Positions 1 to 12,009 of a stretch of 64,000 bases of DNA are shown here, in pieces; position 1 is the first letter of the stretch, and each line of letters opens with the position of its first letter. This DNA comes from Pyrus communis. Taxonomy: Eukaryota; Streptophyta; Magnoliopsida; Rosales; Rosaceae. Both the position numbers and the translations under genes were made by a program. The notes beneath the pieces are model-generated. The model was not told where the DNA came from. It saw nothing but the letters and a program-made list of their open reading frames with translations, and did no database searches. The stretch is from assembly GCF_963583255.1 (NCBI RefSeq), contig NC_084807.1, forward strand, positions 23,829,572 to 23,893,571, written 5' to 3'.

Positions 1-469
1 AATTTAATTTTCGAAATCTGATTAGTTAAAGACATGATATGTGCCTACCATTGTGCCATAAATATTCCTAGTCAAATATCCACGGAGTTGTGTTTTTTGC
101 TTCAACGTGAAGGTTTGAATTTTTTGCGTACCTTCCTATCCTCAGTTTTGATTTTCTTGGACCCACACGATTTCTCTGCGTCTCTCTCACTCTCCTCCTC
201 CTTCCTCCTTCCTCCTTAACATTTTCCACTACATGTTTGTTGGTAAATGAACACAAAACTTACATGTAGTTGGAAAGTTAAACAATATTTCAAGTCGATA
301 ATGTATTATTTTGTGCTTTAATTAGTTTACATATTATTATACGATTTATTTATAAATTATTTTGGTGTTCGGGTTGCATGCATATTCTTCTGTTATGACG
401 ATTTAAATAGAGTAGATAGTATTTTTTTTTGTCATATTTATGTCGTCGGACTGTAAATTAGTGTCATAC

Positions 470-1618
470 TAGGGGTGGGCGAGGGCCGAGTCCAAATTTA
501 CAGGAACCGGACCATACTTGTTTAAATAGTAACGGGGCGGGTCGAGCCAGGTAATAGAATTTGTAAGTTAGGAATTGGACGGTACTTGGCTCATTTGAAA
601 CTGGCTGTTACGGGTTGGGTCCACAGGTCCCCGTCTCTCTTGCCCATCTTTCCCAGTCCCAAATCAAGGTCTCTGTCTCTCGACTCCGATCGATGATGGC
701 ACGAGATTGTCAAACACCACCAGATGCTCTAAAGTATAAACTCCACAACAAATTCATAAAAAAAGAAAAAAAAAACCCCATCTCAGGTTTCCTACCATAC
801 CTGCAGATTAATGAAAACCCAAATGGTGGAAGATTAAGAATAGAAGGCATGGTGGTCGATTTCGATTCGCATGGTGCTGGCGATTGTGGTGTTTGACAAT
901 CTCGAGGGCATGGTCTCCGTCCTCTTTACTTGGGACTGTAGAGTTCGACAATCTTGATTTCAATTTGGAAGAAGATAAGATGGTGATGAATTTCGATTTT
1001 GATTGAAGAGTTAGAGCGAGACGAGAACGAGTTCTAGATAGTGCTGTCGAGGAGGAGATAACGCCTGAACCAGATATCTCGATGTTAGTGATAGGGTGGT
1101 TGTCGTCGCTGCGGCGATGATGGGATGACGATGGATCAATGGTCTGGGACCTTGGGTTTTCGATGATATCGTTGAGGGAGATAGAGATAAGTAGGAAATA
1201 TGAGATGAGTGTCGGTACTGTGGGACTCGGGTAGGAGGGAGACTGGGAGGAGGACAAACAAGAAGATAGGTCGTTGTCGTGGTCGCCAGATTCACGACGG
1301 CGGTGATCTTCTTTGTGGTGGAGAAGATGATTGTCAAAGACGGAGAGTGGATGGAAGGGAGGACACGCAAGAGAGAGTTGGGTTTGATTGAGACCTTGGG
1401 TAAAAACCGACGGTTAAGATTGGATGATATTGTACTCATCAATCTCGTTCGTCCATTACAAATTTACAATTACAAATGGGCCGGTCCGGGTACCCGTTTT
1501 TCTATACATCTGGAACCGGCTCGCCCCGCCCTGTTTCTCTTGATAAAAAATTGGAACCAGGACGTACCTTGATTACTCGCCCCGACTCGCAGTTCTTATA
1601 CCCGTTTGCCCACCCCGA
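470..1618. mobile_element. hAT-type non-autonomous DNA transposon (1149 bp)
   Basis: The ends are inverted: TAGGGGTGGGC at the left and GCCCACCCCGA at the right. Both sides are flanked by the same 8 bases, TGTCATAC (462-469 and 1619-1626). An 8-bp target duplication with short G-rich terminal repeats is the hAT signature. The interior has only short overlapping open frames on both strands (about 808-1442) and none resembles a transposase, so the copy is probably non-autonomous. The subterminal regions are GC-rich and repeat the theme of the ends (for example GGGCGG and its complement). Confidence 0.85.
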
Positions 1619-2405
1619 TGTCATACACTGTCATATTCAACAAACAATAAAACCTGATTAATGATTAAAATTCTTAAACTAGCAGCATAAATATCTTATG
1701 CTACAGAGGAGAAGAATTGTCTAGTCGGGAGGAATGTGGATTTGTCAATGGTCGTATGACGATACATAGATCACGGTAAAACCAAACATAATGGGTTGTA
1801 CGACAAGATAATATTTTGCACTAGTATATATTAATAGACATTATGGTTATATTTTCACTTGTTCAGAATAATCACCCTCGTGTTTGAACAGTTTGAGTTA
1901 GACAAAGCCTGCCCCTCAAATTATAAACAAACTATTGTCATGCCCATACCTTGTTTTACAAGATCCAATGCACCCCCTTTTCGTTTTTAGCCTAATATTT
2001 TGTTGATTAAAACAGTGAAAGGATTACTTGTTCTTACTTTAGCTTTGACCTAACCTATCATTAAACGAAAACAAAAGGCTATAATTCAGGTAACCAACTC
2101 TTTTACATGTCCCCGGCAGACAAAAGCACGGTCTTTATTTCACATCAGATTGCTTTGTATTACGGTCTCATCCGATTTTATGAGCATCTCATTGAGTGTT
2201 AAAAATTTTCTAATCAGATAGTTCTATGGAATATCTTATCAAGAGTGAGATGTTATGTATTTGCATAATTGACCTTGATGTTCATACACAATCGAAAGAG
2301 ATTGTGAAACTTGCAAAACTTTCAGAATGTAACTGAAACACCGACACATATTTACCCTATTGACAAATTATTCGTACATAAATGAAGCTAAACAGAAGTA
2401 GTGGG

Positions 2406-2463
2406 AGGTCATAAATCAGAGAGTACTTCATAGAAGGTCATAAATCAGAGGGTACTTCGTAGA
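2406..2463. repeat. 29-bp tandem duplication
   Basis: Two adjacent units, both beginning AGGTCATAAATCAGAG and differing at a few positions, with a period of 29 bases. Confidence 0.8.
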
Positions 2464-2879
2464 GAGAAGACCTTGGTGTGCTTTAATTTAGTAGATTCTT
2501 ATGATGAGAAAGCCTTGATTTGCTCGCAAAGAAAAAAAGAAAAGAAATTAAGTTCCTGTTTTTGTCCAGCAGCCAACCAAGCCGATCGGGCAATATGTGA
2601 ACTGGGCCATATCCAGCCGTCAATCACGATGTGATGGGTCCAACTTTGGGCTTGATCAGCGCCTTCATTTGCTTATACTTTAATATCCGTTGATGACAAT
2701 TTTGATTAACGACATCCATTGACATTCATTCGGTTGCTTCAAACACACACACCCCTTTGCTTTATGACAATCTTTAGAATTTTATAATACATACGCTTCT
2801 CTAATTTAACGATCTTTAGTCCAGAAATTTTTTAGCGTAACAATCTCACTATCACGTAATATTAATTAGACTAAAAAAA

Positions 2880-3021
2880 GATGTGATATCCACACATCTC
2901 TATTTATTTCTTACACACCCTTCTAATTTTCGGCTGTCGGATCAGATGAATTAAAGAAGATTAATAGATAGAAATTAACAAAATGTGTGTGAGAAGTAAA
3001 AAGAGATGGATAACACACCCC
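2880..3021. mobile_element. Foldback MITE, 148-bp family, copy 1
   Basis: A short palindromic element. The left arm begins GATGTGATATCCACACAT. The right arm ends with the complement, GATGGATAACACACCCC. Near-identical arms occur at 34353-34500 and 46356-46503. No clear target duplication is left at this copy, which is the most diverged of the three. Confidence 0.75.
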
Positions 3022-4111
3022 TTCAATCATGAAACAATGTTTATATTGATATTGATTAATGATTCTAGTGATGAGCAACTGATAAGGATGGCAGTTGTGA
3101 GAGGTAGATGCACACTGGGACTTAGGTGATCCTTGAACCACCAGAGTTCAGAAAATATATATGTGGGTATTTTGAGGACACTCCGAACATTTTGTGCATG
3201 TTCTTTTGTACCTATCAAGTGTTTGATGTAATACCTGCTAAGTCTATCTTAACATGTTGCATGGATAACACTTGACAAATTCTCTCAATGTCACTTATCA
3301 GGTGTTCGACAAAATGCCTCAGTGAATAAACTTTTATTTTTTTTATTTTTGCGTGCTTCGCTTTCTATTTCTATTTAAAAACTTGAATCTTTAACACTAG
3401 GACCACTCAAGATTCAAATCCTGGATTCATCACTAGCAGTTGCTTTGATTTGCAATAATATATGGACATAGGGATGGAGATAATGGAAGGAAATTGATGT
3501 TGATACTTGATATTCATTCACGTTGAGGCCGTCTTATTATGTTCTTCACCATTATAAGTGGCGTGCTACTTGCTAATCATGTTTCTGGTTATTTGCTTTA
3601 TATTTAATTATGCAAAGTTATGCAAAGGAAAAGGGGAAAAATTTGGCTTCAAATAAAATTTTCAAATTCAAGCTCAAATGCTAAGGGGTGCCTTAATAAT
3701 CATTTTAGTTTTTATTTTATATTTAAATAAATTATATTTTACCACCTCAACTTTAGGTCGTATAATAAAGTCTCTTTTGAGCATTGCAATATCGTACGTC
3801 AACTTACGAATTCGTTTTAATGTTAAATCTCCATTCGTCAATCCTTCAAGTTTAACCTAGTACGCCTCCTTTGCACAGTTGACCTCTCTCCTCACCTGAA
3901 CAAACATGCAAACACTATGCTTCCCCTCGCCAAAAATCAAGCATCCACCCGTAATCCCACACCCCGAAATCAAGATAAAATCAAATCCAAATTCACCAGA
4001 CAGAGAGCCGCCACGAAACCACTTCAAATTGTTGAAATTAAATAGCATCATATCTTGTTCATCAAATTAGAGGAGTAAGAGTAATGATAGACTCAAATTT
4101 TAACCAAATTT

Positions 4112-4212
4112 GCAAATAATATGATGTATCACCAATAAGAAATAAACACGTTAATCAATACTTTAGTAATAATCTAATCATCAATAACCATGTTATATGG
4201 TTTACAAAATTT
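4112..4212 (+). repeat. Dispersed ~100-bp repeat, copy A
   Basis: The segment running from ATGATGTATCACCAATAAG to GTTTACAAAATTTAG matches the reverse complement of about 29345-29455, with shared blocks such as AATAAGAAATAAACAC. It is probably a MITE fragment. No ends or target duplication were defined. Confidence 0.6.
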
Positions 4213-5289
4213 AGTCTCTTTAGCATTGTCCGATGAGTAAATGTCTAGTTGATAGTAGAAATCCGGATCGAACCGACATTCAAATTTTTATTAAAAAAAA
4301 AAAAAAATTAGAGGAAGGATTTTTTTTCCTTCTATAAATTGGGAATTAGGGTTGTTCCAGAGGGTGGTGGCAACCAGCTCGTGGCCATAAAGAGTCCAGG
4401 AGACGTCGACTAGCTCGAGGATTTTGAGGACGGAAAGGGTCTAGGAGACGTTAGAGACGACGCGTTGCATGGCATCGAGGACTTTAGGTCGGAGAAGTGG
4501 GGCATCTGGTTAAGGATGGGGTTTTGGTAAGGGTGCATGGGCGTCAATGCGGACATTGCAGAGGTCGGGACAAGTGCTTTTTAAACTAGCCTGTAACCTA
4601 GTAGCACCAAAGCAGGTCGGTTTTTATTTTCCTGGGATGCTTTTGGGTGTGTATAGGCCCAGCGGTCCAGGATTTTTGGGTTCGTTATGTTGATTGTACG
4701 GCCTCCCAAAGGAATGGCAATGTCGACATAAAAAGAAAAGAAATAGCAAAGGTTTGTTGGACCCGGTACGTTCAATTCATAAGCGTGCATAACCATTAGA
4801 TGATAAAACATTTTAGAATTTTGGATAATTATTTTTACAACGATGATTCTTTGAATGAGGACCTAAAATATATAAATGCTTCTGTAGAAAGCACCAAAAA
4901 CTGCTTTTGGTTATCTGAAAATGCTTCTAACCATATCAGAAGCAATTCCAAACATGCATGCCTTCATTTTACAGCGAAGAATTAAGAAGAGCAGTTGTTC
5001 TCCCTTCTTTTATCTCAAAGTAGCACTCTGTTTCAAGTTAACCCTAACATGATAGAAACAAACACCAGAATTAAACACATTTCTACAAGCAGATATATTA
5101 CCAATGAGGGTCAAATGGCCAAGGAGGCAACATATATGGAATCAAAGTCACAAGAAAAAACAGATGGTTCTAATTCTGCAGAATTAAACACATAACAGAC
5201 TTCCATCGAACTACATCGCGTAATTGACAGCTCATTTATTTATCTATGGGATCAGCATTTCGGTTGAGTTTTTTGCAGTATGTTAGGGA

Positions 5290-6807
5290 TCACTTCCATT
5301 TCTTGAACTTGCCTCCACCGTGCTTGCCGAACTTGCCTTTCTTATGCTTCCCGAACTTGCCTTTCTTATGCTTGCCGTGCTTCCCATGCTTCCCGCCATG
5401 TGATGCAAAGCCGTGACCAACATTGTGAGCACCGTAACTGCCAGGGAGAATACCATGAGAACCGTGAGAACCTTGGCCATGGTGACCACCTTGAGTGAGA
5501 TGGTGAGCACCGACAGCAGCTGCAGCAGCGACCGCACCACCAGCCAGCAACGCCCCTGCACCATGGTGTCCTGAAGAGATAGAATAGCACAAGTCAGAAT
5601 CAAACTTACAGATTAAGATATATAAAGAAGCTTTATTATGCACTTTAAACACTATCAGAAGCACTAATTGAACTACAAAACTTTGAGAGTAGAGAGAAAA
5701 GCACAACCTAAGCAAACTTTAAATCCAAGCCCTAATCAGTCGATAATCACAAGGCCTAAGTAATCATGAGAGGAGACAAGGCAGACTACGAGCACTTCAT
5801 ATGACCCGATGGATATTTACGCACTAAGATCATTCCGACCTTGAAGTTCCAGGAACTTAAGACCCGATTGTATAAAATGCACTATAAGAACGCTGCCAAT
5901 GAACTAGTTAAGCACTACAAAGCTACTAATGCATTCAAAGATGCTAAACAAATGACTTTCAAATGACACATTTCAAGGTGTCATTTAAAAGTCTTCAATG
6001 TATTGCATATTTTTGTAGGACATTCAACAAATTTAGCCTGAATTCCATAGAAATTTAAAGTCCTTCGTCCAAACGCACCATAAAGAAGAAAAATTCTTTG
6101 AAAATAAATATCTATGATCATATGCGGTAATATAATGAAAACAAAAATAGGGTTTGGGTTTCTACCCATGCATTCCAGGTTCAAAACTCTGCCGCTCGTA
6201 AGTCAATGTCAGAGTTTCGAACTCTTCCCATCTCGTCAATAATAGTATAATGAAAACAAAAATGGGGTAATCTAAACCTTTATTTTTATTTTTTGCAGAT
6301 CATAACATATTAAATTAAAAATTAACAGAACATGCATAATCATCTTTTTAAGGTAACAAAATCATGTATTATACATCTTTCCAAAATATGTATTCAGCGA
6401 GGAAAGTAAATCAGACCCAAAACTTAAATTCCACCAGAATTTCACCGATTAATCCATCAATGCACATAAAAATGCATCCCCAATACAAATAGAGATTGGG
6501 CACGATATTGATAATTACCAGATGAGCCGTGATGGCCAGGCTGAGGATGCCCAGCCGGTGGGTACCCCTGTTGAGGTGGGTAACCTTGAGGAGGATACCC
6601 CTGCTGCGGAGGGTAGCCACCCTGCTGGGGCGGATACCCTTGCGGAGGGTAGCCACCCTGATGGGGCGGGTACCCTTGAGGAGGGTAGCCGCCCTGCTGC
6701 GGTGGGTGCCCGTGCTGAGGTGGATACGAACCTCCTCCGTGTGCAAGGTGGCTAAAAAGCCCCCTGTCTGCTTCGTCGTCGTGATGCTTGTAATTCCCAC
6801 CACCCAT
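5290..6807 (-). CDS. Glycine/proline-rich protein (YPPQG repeats, GRP A3-like)
   Basis: Two exons, 6807-6519 and 5570-5290, with a GT-AG intron of 948 bp; the product is 189 aa. Exon 1 starts MGGG and carries a block of YPPQG/YPPQQG repeats at about residues 28-84 (XYPPX type). Exon 2 has GHHGAGALLAGG, an alanine run, and a histidine/glycine/lysine-rich tail with repeated HGKHGKF and HKKGKFGKH units ending in KFKKWK. This order (N-terminal MGGG, YPP repeats, Ala-rich hydrophobic patch, HGKFK tail) is that of the small plant glycine-rich protein A3 / GPRP family. I know of no firmly established molecular role. There is no signal peptide; the Ala patch could be a short membrane or interaction segment. 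The splice phase matches a broken copy just upstream. Low-complexity frames read on the plus strand here are antisense shadows. Confidence 0.9.
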
Positions 6808-7393
6808 TTTTTTGGTCAGTTGAAAACCAAAAGATCAGAGAGCAAATGAAGATGAAGAAACAAAATCTGAGATACAGAGGAAATGGATTGGGTTGTACAA
6901 ATTTATGTAGTTTACGTTTTTGCTACATTAATGGTACGCGGTCCCTGCTCACCTTCCTTAGTGCCTAAGAATCAACCACCTGAATCCACGCGGCAAAAAT
7001 CTACTCCACGCATCCACGTGTCATTTGATGAACCGAGATATATTAGTTCAGTTTCAGTTTTAAGAATTTGAAAACCGAACCGAATCGAACTAAATTATCG
7101 TTTGATGTCGCTTCACGAGTTTTCAAATAAGGTCCGTTGCATAACCCCAAAGTCTAATTTTTTTTAAAGTACACATCCAAAGACCCAACGACCCTCGTTT
7201 CACACGCTTAACAGGTAATCCTAACCCAAGGCCTTGACACTTTCTCTCCTCGATCAGTCCTCACTTGAGATACTTCCTCGGTTGGTCCGCCGATCCTCGT
7301 TCTTAATCCTCACTATTGACTCCTCACCCAGATCACGTTGGAGGACGAATTCATGGTCCTCATGCACGGAAAGCGATCATCTTTGAATCATTT

Positions 7394-7535
7394 TCACAAA
7401 ATCCATCAAATCAAAGAATTCGGATCCTTGAAATTTGATCAAATGACTAAAGTTATTATAACTTTCAAAGGAGGTTTATATTTGTAACCGTTGGATCAAA
7501 TTTCAAATGTCCAGATTTCTTAATTTGGTGGATTT
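7394..7535. repeat. Foldback repeat
   Basis: An imperfect inverted repeat. The left arm includes AAATCCATCAAATCAAAGAA and CTTGAAATTTGATC. The right arm contains their complements around 7492-7532 (GGATCAAATTTCAA, TTAATTTGGTGGATTTGG). The central part (AAAGTTATTATAACTTTCAA) is itself palindromic. It resembles the element at 63614-63813, which shares the TTGAAATTTGATC arm. No target duplication was seen. Confidence 0.6.
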
Positions 7536-7812
7536 GGTGAAAGCATGCATCACATTAAATGTGGTCGTCACACCTGACATGCTTTCATGCCATTGTTTCT
7601 TTCTCCTTACCATCCATTTGCAAGCTCTGTGTAAATTATTTATTTTTGTTTCGGGTTTTACATTTTTTACATGGGATAAGGACATGGAAAATGAACCGAA
7701 TCGAAAAAAAAAAAAATGGAATCAAACTGATATCAATTTTCTGGTTCGGTTTTTTATTTGGAAAAACGAATGAATAAAACCGGATGCACCTCTAATTAGA
7801 AGTCTAAAAAAC

Positions 7813-8081
7813 TCAGTAAATATATATTTGTGTTGTGCAAATGTTTGAGGAGAGGGATGATTGCTTCCACTTCTTGAACTTGCTTCCGACAACATGCTTG
7901 CCAAATTTGCCCATCTTAAACTTGCCTCCTCCACTATGCTTCCCAAATTTCCCGTGGTGCTTTCCATGGTGCTGCACCCCATGTGCTGAATAATGAGCTC
8001 CATGACCATGAGCCACATGGTGAGCTCCGTAAGCAGCCGCCGCAGCCCCAGCCACCATCGCCGGTCCTACGCAGTGGAGCC
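7813..8081 (-). pseudogene. Truncated second-exon copy of the glycine/proline-rich gene
   Basis: A splice acceptor (TTCAG at 8082-8086, minus strand) is followed by a frame matching exon 2 of the 5290-6807 gene: an alanine run, GAHH blocks, and a GKFGKH...KFKKWK tail. The acceptor phase is the same. The normal stop directly after KKWK is lost, so the frame runs about 16 residues further (QSSLSSN...) to a stop at 7813-7815. No first exon with YPPQG repeats is visible in the next 1.3 kb upstream, where the DNA is AT-rich or is the MITE at 8660-9228. A partial tandem duplicate is most likely. An expressed short protein from the internal Met at 8058 cannot be excluded. Confidence 0.75.
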
Positions 8082-8659
8082 CTGAACCAAGAAAGAAACA
8101 CCACGTAAAAAAAATAAGTTATTTAATTAATAAGTTATTTAATAAATTCAAAATTTTAATTTTAAATAAATATAATATATATATAATTAATATAAAATTA
8201 TATAAAATATAAAAAAATATAAAATATAAATATAAATATTTATTATATATATAATCTTCTTCAATAATTAACAAATCTGTTAGTCATGCAACAATTATAT
8301 ACCATATTTTTGTAATACATGATACGACTAGTAATGTATAAACTTCATCTCAATTAAAGATATTATTTTCGTGGATGTTATACAAATATATGGTAATTGT
8401 AACATTATTTGTAATCAGCCGCAAAATGAACAGATTTGTTAAATTGTCTTACAATATTATTAATTTCGTGGTTAGTTTTGTGATTCCTACTTGAGTTGAG
8501 TTCCCAACCAAAACTGGTATTTTGAAAGTTCTCTCCTCCAGTGAGAGCACTTCTCCCCTCCAATGAGAGACATTCTCACCTACTGTAAGTTTCAGTTTTC
8601 AGTTTAGATTTTATGCGTTGCCGCTGGCCTTGCTATGGTTAGGATCGGTGAGACTCTTA

Positions 8660-9228
8660 GGGTTTGTTTGGTATTCTACTTGAATCCAACTTTTTAAACT
8701 CAAAAACAATTTTCAAGTTGTAAGCCTTAAAAACTTGTTTGGTAAGACTATTTTCAAAAATTGAACTCAAGACTAAATAAAAAATATAGTCTATTATCTA
8801 AAAATATAAAAAGTAAGTTTTTAGAGTTTTTAAACTTAAAATCACTCATTTCTTTTCTCTCTCCCCCCCCTCTCACTCCAAATCTCTCTCTTTCTTCTTT
8901 TTCTCTCCTATTTTTTTTTTTTACTTTTTTCGTCTCTCTTCCGATCCGCTCTCTTCATTCTCTCGGTTCTTTTTCTCACTTTTCTTCCTCTCTATCTCGT
9001 CCGATCCTCTCTCTTCTCTCTTTCCTTCAATCATCTCTTACTTTCTTTCCTCCTCTCTCCTTTTTCTCCCTCTCCTGCGACCCCTTCTTTTTAGATCTCT
9101 TTATCTAATTTAAGTCATAAGACCAATCAAGTTCTTGAGTTTTAAAAAAAAATTGTTTTCAAGAAATGTTCTTAAGAAATGTTTTGAGAAATGATAAAAA
9201 AAATTCAAATAGGATACCAAAATGGCCC
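8660..9228. mobile_element. Tourist-type (PIF/Harbinger) MITE, 569 bp
   Basis: The terminal inverted repeats are GGGTTTGTTTGGTATTCTAC at the left and, reading inward on the other strand, GGGCCATTTTGGTATCCTAT. A TTA target duplication lies at 8657-8659 and 9229-9231. The TGTTTGGTA-type end and TTA site are characteristic of Tourist/PIF elements. The interior (8840-9100) is a strongly pyrimidine-biased TCTCTC/CTTTTT block whose long open frame is low complexity and not a gene. Confidence 0.8.
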
Positions 9229-9436
9229 TTATATTTCTGTTGTTTTTTTCCTTTTCCTTACTGTCTTTTGCAATAAGCCCAACCCCATTTTCCCTATCTA
9301 CCCCTTTCTTGTGACTAATTCCACCATCTTGAGCTCCATGTGCAGATCGTCCTTTTTCTCTACCATCTTCACCATTTTTCCACTTAACTCACAATTCGAT
9401 TCGCCTACCTTTTCCAGCGATTTCTCGCATTTCTCG

Positions 9437-9813
9437 CATTTTAACGGTTTGGAAAGAAAGGTAAGTTGAGTCCCAGGTATATCGGATCGTACATGATCAC
9501 TGAGCGAGTTGGTAAGGTGGCTTACAAGCTGGAGTTGCCTTCTGAGCTGGCTAAAGTACATAACGTTTTTCACGTGGCTATGCTTCGACATTATGTTGCG
9601 GATCCGTCTCATGTGATACCTCCTCAACCCTTGGAAATTAAGATTTATGATGAGGAACTAGTGACGATTCTAGATTGGAAAGAAAAGGTTCTGAGGAACA
9701 AGACAATGAATTTAGTGAAAGTTTTGTGGATGAATCATTCCGTGGAGGAGGCTACTTGGGAAACTGAAGATCGGATGAGAGATTTGTATCCTCGGTTGTT
9801 CTTTGATCACTAA
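9437..9813 (+). pseudogene. Ty3/gypsy integrase C-terminal fragment
   Basis: This frame encodes the end of a Ty3-type polyprotein: the segment with PRYIG and the VAYKLELP...VHNVFHV...LRHYV motifs, then a chromo-like tail with the VEEATWE motif. It is preceded by a block reading FGKKGKLSP. The rest of the polyprotein upstream is absent, and homology stops abruptly near 9437. The Ty3 PPT-like tract and 3' LTR follow directly. Confidence 0.85.
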
Positions 9814-9874
9814 TGGTTGCTATGAGTAGTTGTTTTGAATTTCGGGACGAAATTTTATTAAGGTGGGTAGGTTG

Positions 9875-12009
9875 TGACAGCCCATCCCGGACTTTTCGTA
9901 CCGTAGGGGTGAAATGATGGTTTTACCCCTAGTATGTTTGTTTCGTTGTGTGGTTGTTTTTGGGTTTTGATTGGTTGATTTTGGACCACACACATACCCA
10001 CACTCATTTCCTTTCTCTTTCTGCCCTGTCCCGAGACTCTCTCTCTTTCTTTCCTATCTTTTTTGTACGGACAACACCAAATCGTCACGGATCGAGGAAA
10101 CAAACTACATATTTGTGCTTGTGAGGTCCTTAAGAGTTCAACCATAGCCATTTCAGGTAAGGATACCTTCGTTTTCACGTCGAACTCGAGATCCCCGATT
10201 TTGGTCACTGTTCATGCACACGTTAATTCTTGTGTTTTTGGGAATTTCAAGCTTGTAGGAAGTTTGGTGAGGTTCTTAGGAGGCTCAGGGTGGTTCGTTT
10301 GAAGGTTTTGGACGTCGGGATCGTGAGTTGCAGGTTTAGCCGGAGTTGGTGGTGTTCTCCCGGCAAGATTCCGTGGGTTTTAGTGTTTGAAAGTGGTATG
10401 GATTTGTTCCTCTTGTTGTAAGCTTCATTTTGGTACCAATTTTGTGAAATTTGGTTGAAAAACGAAGGAGATATCAAGTTTTGAAATTTTTCCGGTTTTC
10501 CGGCGTCGGAGTTTGGCCGGAGAAGATGACGGAATATTTCGTTAGTTTGGATGGAATATTCCTAGCGGCGTTAACGGAATCAGTTAGATTTAACGAAATA
10601 TTCTTGACAGCGTTAACTGACGCCGTCAATGTGCTAGGCATGTGCCTGCGCGTGTGGCCGTGCCTTGGCCGGCGCATGGGGGCGCGTGCGGCATCAGAAA
10701 ATTCTTTTAAAAATATGGGGATGTTCGTGAGGTTGAGTAGATCACGTTGGTGTATTTATACACCCCATTTGAGCATTGTATGAGAAGTTATTTTGTAATG
10801 TTGGTTATGTGCTTTAAAATTAACGTTTTTATAGTTGTTTCGCATATAGGTGAGACCTATCCCGAAGACAAGTGCGATCACTAGAGGCAAGGGGGTTACA
10901 ACCCTTCTACATACCAGTGAGTGAGCTTTTGGTTTTCCGTATATACCTATATACTTATGTTTTTCCCAGAAAGTGAAATGAAACGTTTATACGTTTATAT
11001 GCCATGCATTATGTTTGCCCATTTAATTATGCATTATTAGTTGCATATATATATGTGTGTTGGTGCTGCGGACACACAGGTAAGTGCTAGGTAAGTTATG
11101 GTTTATGTTTATGTTCAGTAGTGATTTGAGATACATAGAGAGCTCATAACTTGCACCCCCGGTGTTAGTGCTCCCGCCAAGAGTTGGGCACAGTCCTTTA
11201 CGTGATGTTCACCTCCCACACCAGACGCTCATCTTAGATCCAAGTTAGGTGCACATTTCTGTCGTACAGACCACTTTAGGTGGTTCCGACTCGTAGGTGA
11301 CCCGCGATTATTCGCCCAGTCTTCACGTGATCGTAGCACTTGAGCGTACTTATTATACACCCAGTTCTGTCATATAGACCACTTTAGGTGGTTTCGACTC
11401 GTGTGCAGGTATAGTTAGTGAGTTGGAGATTTGAGCTCTAGATTCAGCCGTACAGGTCACGTTAGGTGACTCCGGTTGACAGATTACATGACATTGTTTG
11501 GCATTACCTGAGTACTTGCATTTTATTTCGAGGCATTTGGCATAGCATTTTTCTAAGCATGAATTATATATATATATTCTATTTTTCTGGGAAGTATACA
11601 GGTTTTACGACGAGGGGTTAGAACTTTGTTTATGAAATGATTTTTGAAAAGTTTTGTTTTTGCCCACTCACGCTTTCTGTTTTGCGCCCCTCCAGGTTTT
11701 AGTTTTGCTAGCGCTTTTGGTGGCTCCCCAGAGGATTTTCCCAGCCTATCTGACAGATTATCACTAGTGTAGGACCACCTTTGGGTGTGTTTATTTAGTG
11801 TTGCTTCTCCCGGACTGCACTAGGTCTTTCGTGCTCTGAACGTTGTTTTTCACACTTACGCTTGCACATGTATGTTATTTTCCTCGTGTATAGTTGGGTT
11901 TATATTTATTCGTACTTTTATTATTATTTATTAGCTTCCGCACTGTGCACATGGTTACGTCACTTCCACGTGACGGCTAGCATGCCCTGATCTCGGTCGG
12001 GATGTGTCA
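9875..12009 (+). mobile_element. 3' LTR of a truncated Ty3/gypsy retrotransposon
   Basis: The LTR begins TGACAGCCCATCCCGG and ends CGGGATGTGTCA, so it has TG...CA ends with an imperfect inverted repeat TGACA.../...TGTCA. A purine-rich tract (AAGGTGGGTAGG, about 9860-9871) precedes it, as expected for a polypurine primer. The LTR is about 2135 bp. A block near 11613-11695 (GACGAGGGGTTA, then CACTCAC...CGCCCCTCCAGG) is shared with the solo LTR at 31334-33898, so the two families are related. No 5' LTR is present; the element is 5'-truncated. Its right edge abuts a Harbinger element, suggesting insertion into it. Three hairpins near 11270-11470 are listed separately. Confidence 0.85.
11270..11470. 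repeat. Three direct repeats each with a 5-bp-stem hairpin inside the LTR
   Basis: The repeats are at 11270-11284 and 11378-11392 (ACCAC-TTTAG-GTGGT) and 11456-11470 (GTCAC-GTTAG-GTGAC). The surrounding text is also shared: GTCGTACAGA or similar before, TCCGACTCGT or similar after. The third copy differs at two stem positions, and both partners have changed so the stem still pairs. Confidence 0.75.

Larger units (their letters stand above)
1627..5289. other. Gene-poor AT-rich stretch
   Basis: No coding gene is recognised here. All open frames are under 80 codons and resemble nothing known. The stretch contains a 29-bp tandem duplication (2406-2463), a foldback MITE (2880-3021) and a dispersed repeat (about 4112-4212), each listed separately. 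The interval 4340-4570 is G-rich and less AT-biased than its surroundings but shows no usable reading frame. Confidence 0.6.

Noticed and set aside
6522..6849. Two plus-strand open frames over the glycine/proline-rich gene
   Set aside because: They are antisense readings of the YPPQG repeat exon, low complexity, with no family resemblance.
8761..9108. 115-codon open frame
   Set aside because: It is a Ser/Phe/Leu run produced by a TCTCTC/CTTTTT block inside a Tourist MITE.
11270..11470. CRISPR-like spaced repeats
   Set aside because: There are only three short repeats at unequal spacing inside an LTR of a plant retrotransposon; the hairpins are reported as LTR structure instead.
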